From positions 1 to 35,596 of the forward strand of contig DRGP01000238.1 of NCBI GenBank assembly GCA_011050015.1: 35,596 bases of DNA, written 5' to 3'. Below the pieces are notes generated by a model that saw nothing but the letters and a program-made list of their open reading frames with translations, was not told where the DNA came from and did not search any database. The number at the start of each line of letters is the position of its first letter. Position 1 is the first letter of the stretch. The position numbers were made by a program, and so were the translations under genes. Shown piece after piece: positions 31,534 through 35,596 of this stretch. The DNA comes from Leeuwenhoekiella sp. Lineage in GTDB: Bacteria > Bacteroidota > Bacteroidia > Flavobacteriales > Flavobacteriaceae.

Positions 31534-33000
31534 GTGGGTGTAGTCGCTGTACAATCTTTTAAAAATCTTATCACAACCTATCTGGGTTTTGGGATAGGAG
31601 CGATTAATACGCTGGTACTTTATGTCAATTTTTTTAGCCAGGAATATTATGGGCTAGTGGGTTTTTTATTGAGCACCGCCACTATTTTAATGCCCGTAAT
31701 GGCCTTTGGAATCCAGAATACGCTTGTAAAATTCTATTCTAAATATGAACGGGAGGAGCAGGATTCCTTTCTATTTTTAATGCTTTTATTGCCATTTATA
31801 CCCTTGATTCCAGGGATTTTGTTCACCCTGCTGGGGTATTCTTTTGTCGTAGAATTTCTAACTTCAGAAAATACTATTGTACAGCCCTATATTCCATTAA
31901 TATTGATCATTGCGCTTGCAATGGCTTACTTTGAGATTTTTTATTCCTGGGCAAAGGTGCAGTTACAGAGCGTTTTTGGTAATTTTATGAATGAGGTTTT
32001 TCACCGGCTGGGCGTCATGTTGTTGCTGGTACTGGTCGCTTTTAAATGCATAAGCATACATGAGTTTATGTATGGTCTATGCGGGGTGTACCTTATACGT
32101 ATGCTGGTGATGATGATTTATGCGTTTACACTTCGCAAACCGGTCTTTAGGAGACCAAAAATGGAAGGATTAAGCCCCATTATCAAATATAGCGCGCTTA
32201 TTATTATTGCCGGTTCCATTGCGGTGATGATCCTGGAGATTGATATGTTTATGATCGGTAAAATGGTGCCTATTGAAAATGTGGCCTATTATTCAGTGGC
32301 GATTTATATCGCGGCCGTGATTGCCGTCCCGGCACGGGCAATGCATCAGATTACGTATCCGCTTACTGCGGCATTGCTAAACAAACGGAAATTCGATGAA
32401 CTGCGGAGTTTATACCAGAAAAGTTCGCTGACCCTTTTTATTATTTCGGGCTTTATTTTTATACTGATTACTTGCAATATCAAACAGTTGTACCTGCTTA
32501 TTGACCCAGCATATGCCAATGGACTCGCGGTGGTTTTGCTAATTTCTTCGGCAAAATTGCTCGATAATTTAATGGGGAACAATAACGCGATCATCTACAA
32601 TAGTGATTATTACCGGTTGGTATTGCTGCTGGGCATAATTCTCGTGGTTATCGCCATCCTGCTGAATCTCTATTTTATACCCAGACTTGGAATTAACGGT
32701 GCTGCTATTGCCACTTTTATCGCATCAGTGGGATATGCGGGGGCTAAAATTGCCCTTGTTTATAAAAAATTTGGTTTACAACCCTTTACAAAAAAATCAA
32801 TGTGGGTAGCGGCTATGTTGCTAGGTTTTGTACTCATTTTTTATTTCTGGGATTTTAATTTTTATCCGATAATCAGTATTGCAGTAAAATCTGCATTGAT
32901 TACACTGGGTTATTTTCTGATTATTTATTTTACAAAGCCTTCCGCTGAAATTGAGGGATTTATCAATGCTCTGGTCAAAAAGAAATCCCGTTCAGATTAA
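31534..33000 (+). CDS. Oligosaccharide flippase (Wzx/MOP superfamily)
   Basis: A 488-residue membrane protein with 12-14 predicted transmembrane helices, typical of lipid-linked oligosaccharide flippases of the MOP superfamily. Visible are FKNLITTYLGFGIGAINTLV at the N-terminus, the FSQEYYGLVGFLLS loop, EIDMFMIGKMV in the middle (a recurrent flippase motif), and LNLYFIPRLGINGAAIATFI near helix 10-11. GTG 31534 is forced: TGA lies in frame at 31528-31530 and no ATG occurs before the conserved region. It follows the glycosyltransferase by 54 bases. Confidence 0.9.
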   Translation: MGVVAVQSFKNLITTYLGFGIGAINTLVLYVNFFSQEYYGLVGFLLSTATILMPVMAFGIQNTLVKFYSKYEREEQDSFLFLMLLLPFIPLIPGILFTLLGYSFVVEFLTSENTIVQPYIPLILIIALAMAYFEIFYSWAKVQLQSVFGNFMNEVFHRLGVMLLLVLVAFKCISIHEFMYGLCGVYLIRMLVMMIYAFTLRKPVFRRPKMEGLSPIIKYSALIIIAGSIAVMILEIDMFMIGKMVPIENVAYYSVAIYIAAVIAVPARAMHQITYPLTAALLNKRKFDELRSLYQKSSLTLFIISGFIFILITCNIKQLYLLIDPAYANGLAVVLLISSAKLLDNLMGNNNAIIYNSDYYRLVLLLGIILVVIAILLNLYFIPRLGINGAAIATFIASVGYAGAKIALVYKKFGLQPFTKKSMWVAAMLLGFVLIFYFWDFNFYPIISIAVKSALITLGYFLIIYFTKPSAEIEGFINALVKKKSRSD

Positions 33001-33020
33001 TCTAATCCGTAACGGGGTTT
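32983..33020 (+). terminator. Hairpin overlapping the flippase stop codon
   Basis: AAATCCCGTT (32983-32992) pairs with AACGGGGTTT (33011-33020) with one G-T wobble, and an inner GATTA/TAATC stem adds to it. The TAA stop lies in the loop region. It may terminate both convergent transcripts, although only a short T run follows. Confidence 0.5.
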
Positions 33021-33050
33021 CTCAACTAACCAACCAAAAAAATATTTTAT

Positions 33051-34244
33051 TTATAATCCCCCAGATCTGGATGCATTACTTCTTGAAGATCTGGAACTAC
33101 CGGAAGTAGCTTTTCTAGCGCTATTATTTTGAGTACTTCCGCTTGAACGGGTCGCTCTCGCCGGGGTACTTTGTGTTCTTGAACGGGCAGGCGAAGCCGC
33201 TCTTTGAGTGTTTTTTGCCGGACTTACCGCGCGTTGATTTGTGGCACGTGAACTTGTGCTGCTGTTTGATCGTGAATTTCTAGCTGGCGCGGTTTGCGTA
33301 CTACTTGTACGGCTTTTAGGCTGTGCGGTGGTACGTGATGTACTATTATTTGATACCGCACTGCTTAAATTCCGATCACTGTTCGTTGTTCTGCTCGCTT
33401 GCGGCACTACTGACGATCTCCGTGTAGTTTGACGATCATAACGAGTAGAGGTTGATCTAGTTGCTCTATTGCTCGGATTGCGGTTAGCGCGTGATATGAC
33501 CGTATTACTACTACTGTTCATAGTTCTCGAAGTGGCATTGCGCGCTTCGCTGTATGAACCAGACCGTGCGTTGTTATGCGCAATGGTTCCCTGTGGTCTA
33601 TTAAAATCCCGGAATGCATTGGCATAGCCATCATTATAACCGGTCCGATAGTGGTTTCTATGGTAAGCGTAAGAAAAACGTTGTGGAGAATAAAGCCTTC
33701 TGTAAGGTGTATTATAGACCAAACAACGGTCAACATACGGTCTATATAAATAACCGGTATAGGAATAGTGGCCAATGCGCCTGTTGTAGTTATTTATATA
33801 ACCGCGCGTATAAGAAAAGGCATTTCTATTATAAAAAATCTGCAAGCCACCTATACTGGCAAGTAGGTTATTATTATAATCTATCCGGATATTTCCTGCC
33901 TGGGAAATACGCCCCCAATTGTCATAATATATAGGCACATTTGCAATCTGAATGACGGCGCCATAATTATCATATTGTACATAAGCGTCGTAGTTAAAAC
34001 CTGTATTGAAACTGATATTTAACGGTTCATTGTTTAAATTAACGCGTAACCCATCAACCACTTGAGGCATGACAAAATCAAATTCGCCATCAGGATACAC
34101 AGAAAATTCAATACCCCCTTCTAAAAATATATAACGTTCCCCAGTATAGGGCGCATTTATTATGGTTGAAGTGGATAGGGGAGCAGCCTTGATTGCGGTT
34201 ATTCCCATTACAAAGGCAATTAAAAAGTAGATTGATTTTTTCAT
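33051..34244 (-). CDS. Secreted protein with Ser/Arg/Thr-rich tail
   Basis: A 397-residue protein of unknown function. Residues 1-20 are a signal peptide (FLIAFVMGITAIKA). Residues 25-150 are beta-rich, with repeated motifs such as VQYDNYGAVIQIANVPIYYD and GNIRIDYNNNLLASIGGLQI. Residues 150-215 are rich in Tyr, Arg and Asn. From about 225 to the end there is a low-complexity tail made mainly of Ser, Arg, Thr, Ala and Asn (for example RTQSTPARATRSSGSTQNNS), with a high positive charge and presumably disordered. It may bind polyanions such as DNA or acidic polysaccharide; this is inference. No sorting domain is visible at the C-terminus. Confidence 0.75.
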   Translation of the reverse strand: MKKSIYFLIAFVMGITAIKAAPLSTSTIINAPYTGERYIFLEGGIEFSVYPDGEFDFVMPQVVDGLRVNLNNEPLNISFNTGFNYDAYVQYDNYGAVIQIANVPIYYDNWGRISQAGNIRIDYNNNLLASIGGLQIFYNRNAFSYTRGYINNYNRRIGHYSYTGYLYRPYVDRCLVYNTPYRRLYSPQRFSYAYHRNHYRTGYNDGYANAFRDFNRPQGTIAHNNARSGSYSEARNATSRTMNSSSNTVISRANRNPSNRATRSTSTRYDRQTTRRSSVVPQASRTTNSDRNLSSAVSNNSTSRTTAQPKSRTSSTQTAPARNSRSNSSTSSRATNQRAVSPAKNTQRAASPARSRTQSTPARATRSSGSTQNNSARKATSGSSRSSRSNASRSGGL

Positions 34245-34622
34245 AACGCTGGATTTAAAAAGTTAATTGAAATGAACTTTTTTATAGCACTTTAAAGAAA
34301 TCAATCTTTATGCCAAAAACACAAGTAAATGAATATCAAAGTTTTAAACCTGTTTGACATTGCTGAATATCTATGTAATTAACCTCCTTTAAAGCAGATG
34401 CTTTCAAATACTCCTCAAAAGCAGCTTTCCAGCCTCATTTTCAGATGCTATGATGGAATACAATCGTTTGAATCTCAACAAGATCTTTTTGTTCGATCTT
34501 TTTAGTGAAATTGGAAATTGTTTTTTAATCATAGTTCATCGTTTTTTATCAAAGTCGTTGATTTGTAACAAAAAAGGCTACTAATCGTCTTACTTTACAA
34601 CAATCAATCAAAAATAAATACT
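34245..34622. other. 378-base divergent intergenic region
   Basis: It separates the secreted-protein gene (-) from the DUF4870 gene (+) and should hold both promoters. TACTTTAC (34591-34598) with TTTG (34562-34565) is a loose promoter candidate for the + strand gene. AAAGCAGATGCTTT (34391-34404) is a small hairpin. GATCTTTTT occurs twice, at 34482 and 34495, 13 bases apart. A 35-codon frame at 34398-34505 is not supported as a gene. Confidence 0.45.
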
Positions 34623-34967
34623 ATGATACAACATGAAGATAGGTCATTACTTGCTGTAACACATCTAAGTCAATTGCTGGACCTTATTACCGGGATAGGC
34701 GGTTTTATTGTTCCACTTGTTCTTTGGCTTACACAAAAAGAGAAAGTGATGCATATGGATAGCCACGGAAAAAGTATAATAAACTTCCAGATAAGTCTTT
34801 TTATTTATGCCCTCGTTTGTATACCACTCATGCTATTTTTTGGATTGGGAATCTTAGGTCTGATCATTATTGGAATTCTAGGCCTTGTTTTTCCCATTAT
34901 CAATGCGATAAAAGCTAATAATGGAGAAGTGCCGTATTACCCATTCTCTATTGAGATCATTAAATGA
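34623..34967 (+). CDS. DUF4870 family membrane protein
   Basis: A 114-residue membrane protein with a soluble N-terminus and three hydrophobic segments at about 22-37, 58-72 and 75-92. It has the DUF4870 hallmarks: LAVTHLSQLLDLITGIGGFI, then PLVLWLTQKEK, the DSHGKSIINFQISLFIY segment and VFPIINAIKANNGE. Related to Tic20-like proteins; the bacterial function is not known. It stands alone between divergent and convergent neighbours, and its 3' end shares a strong terminator with the ammonium transporter gene. Confidence 0.88.
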   Translation: MIQHEDRSLLAVTHLSQLLDLITGIGGFIVPLVLWLTQKEKVMHMDSHGKSIINFQISLFIYALVCIPLMLFFGLGILGLIIIGILGLVFPIINAIKANNGEVPYYPFSIEIIK

Positions 34968-34985
34968 ATGAGAAATATATAAATT

Positions 34986-35022
34986 AAAAACCCCCGATAT
35001 TAGTTAAATATCGGGGGTTTTT
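34986..35022. terminator. Strong bidirectional terminator
   Basis: AAAAACCCCCGATATT (34986-35001) pairs perfectly over 16 base pairs with its complement at 35007-35022 around a 5-base loop. A and T runs on both sides let it act for the DUF4870 gene (+) and the ammonium transporter gene (-). Confidence 0.93.
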
Positions 35023-35042
35023 ATTATAAAAATGACTGTTTA

Positions 35043-35596
35043 TTAATGTTCATTCAAGCCAAAATCTGGGTAAGCATTCATGCCATGTTCATGTCGATCC
35101 AAGCCTTCTAGCTCTTCTGTTTCCGAAACTCGAAGACCGATAGTAGCTTTAAGAGTGCCAAGAATGATAAACGTAGAGATGGAGCAAAAAGCGCCTACTA
35201 TACCCACGCCTGCAAGCTGCACCAAAAATTGGTCGAAACCTGCCATTGCACCAAAAATCCCTACGGCTAATGTACCCCAAATACCGCAAATTAAATGCAC
35301 GGCAACAGCCCCAACAGGATCATCCAGTTTAAGCTTATCAACTAAGGCAACGCCAAATACAATTACCACGCCGGCAATTACCCCAATAAGCACTGCATCG
35401 TTTGGTGTCATCTGGTCTGCTCCCGCGGTAATACCAACAAGGCCGCCCAAAATACCATTCAAAAACATGGTAAGATCATAGTTTTTATAACGCAGGGTAG
35501 ATACGATAAAAGCCGAAACACCTCCTGCCGCTGCCGCAAGCGAAGTAGTAACAAGCACCAAGGAAGTAGTTGCTGGATCTGCAGATAGTACAGACC
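35043..35596 (-). CDS. amt: Ammonium transporter, C-terminal part (cut by window end)
   Basis: The frame runs to the window edge without a start; the visible part is about 184 residues. It begins SVLSADPATTSLVLVTTSLA, as in Amt proteins after the FNGGS region, and continues with FLNGILGGLVGITAGADQMTP, GVIAGVVIVFGVALVDKLKLDDPVGAV split across membrane helices, HLICGIWGTLAVGIF (a conserved pore His region), and the cytoplasmic tail with GLRVSETEELEGLDRHEHGM that ends NAYPDFGLNEH. The tail motif EELEGLDRHEHG is standard for Amt and contacts GlnK. Any glnK gene would be upstream, outside the window. Confidence 0.95.
   Translation of the reverse strand, partial: SVLSADPATTSLVLVTTSLAAAAGGVSAFIVSTLRYKNYDLTMFLNGILGGLVGITAGADQMTPNDAVLIGVIAGVVIVFGVALVDKLKLDDPVGAVAVHLICGIWGTLAVGIFGAMAGFDQFLVQLAGVGIVGAFCSISTFIILGTLKATIGLRVSETEELEGLDRHEHGMNAYPDFGLNEH

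Noticed and set aside
33614-33934. 106-codon frame antisense to the secreted protein
   Set aside because: Composition mirrors the Tyr/Asn-rich gene on the other strand; no independent evidence of coding.
34398-34505. 35-codon + strand frame upstream of the DUF4870 gene
   Set aside because: Short, without a start context, hydrophobic segment or recognised motif; likely chance.

Overview
The window is chromosomal DNA from a member of the Bacteroidetes, most likely a marine Flavobacteriaceae; I cannot fix the genus. The evidence is AT-rich intergenic DNA, several TAnnTTTG-type -7 boxes, few Shine-Dalgarno sites, several TTG/GTG starts, and a gene set typical of the group: DUF2853, DUF4294 and DUF4834 proteins, a fused E1 alpha-beta dehydrogenase, YfhO, a Zn-less lipoprotein MsrB, and a pyrB / STAS-like / RNase Z cluster.

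Layout. (1) 1-250: the left edge holds pieces of one alpha/beta-hydrolase gene on opposite strands, meeting near 99-112; this looks like an inversion or a chimeric join. (2) 356-5901: a menaquinone block on the + strand, with hotdog thioesterase, menF and menD, then a DUF2853 gene with a terminator, then a CvfB-like RNA-binding protein and menB. menA, menC and menE are not here. (3) 5922-7956: a YdbS/YdbT-like pair of membrane PH-domain proteins. (4) 8115-18619, all on the - strand: fused 2-oxoacid dehydrogenase E1, an M1-peptidase-like outer-membrane protein without its catalytic motif, a LOG-family protein, uvrA with a structured leader, and a type IB topoisomerase. (5) 18846-20561: msrB and an M42 aminopeptidase, convergent on a shared terminator. 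(6) 20667-24644, + strand: a DUF4294 protein, a 48-residue membrane peptide, pyrR, pyrB, a STAS-like protein and RNase Z. (7) 24676-26731, - strand: a GNAT-fold YghO-like protein and a predicted exported beta-barrel protein. (8) 27010-33000, + strand: a DUF4834 protein, YfhO, a GT4 glycosyltransferase and a flippase, suggesting cell-surface glycan work. (9) 33051-35596: a secreted protein with a long Ser/Arg/Thr-rich tail (-), a DUF4870 membrane protein (+), and the 3' part of an ammonium transporter (-), the last two sharing a strong bidirectional terminator.

Most of the window is ordinary core chromosome. I see no CRISPR array, rRNA, tRNA, transposase, phage or integrase gene, and no clear new defence or biosynthetic system. 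The points most worth a second look are the inverted join at the left edge, the G12 tract inside menD, the two-hairpin leader of uvrA, the pseudo-peptidase/barrel fusion, the Ser/Arg-rich secreted protein, the STAS-like gene coupled to pyrB and rnz, and the small TTG-initiated membrane protein.
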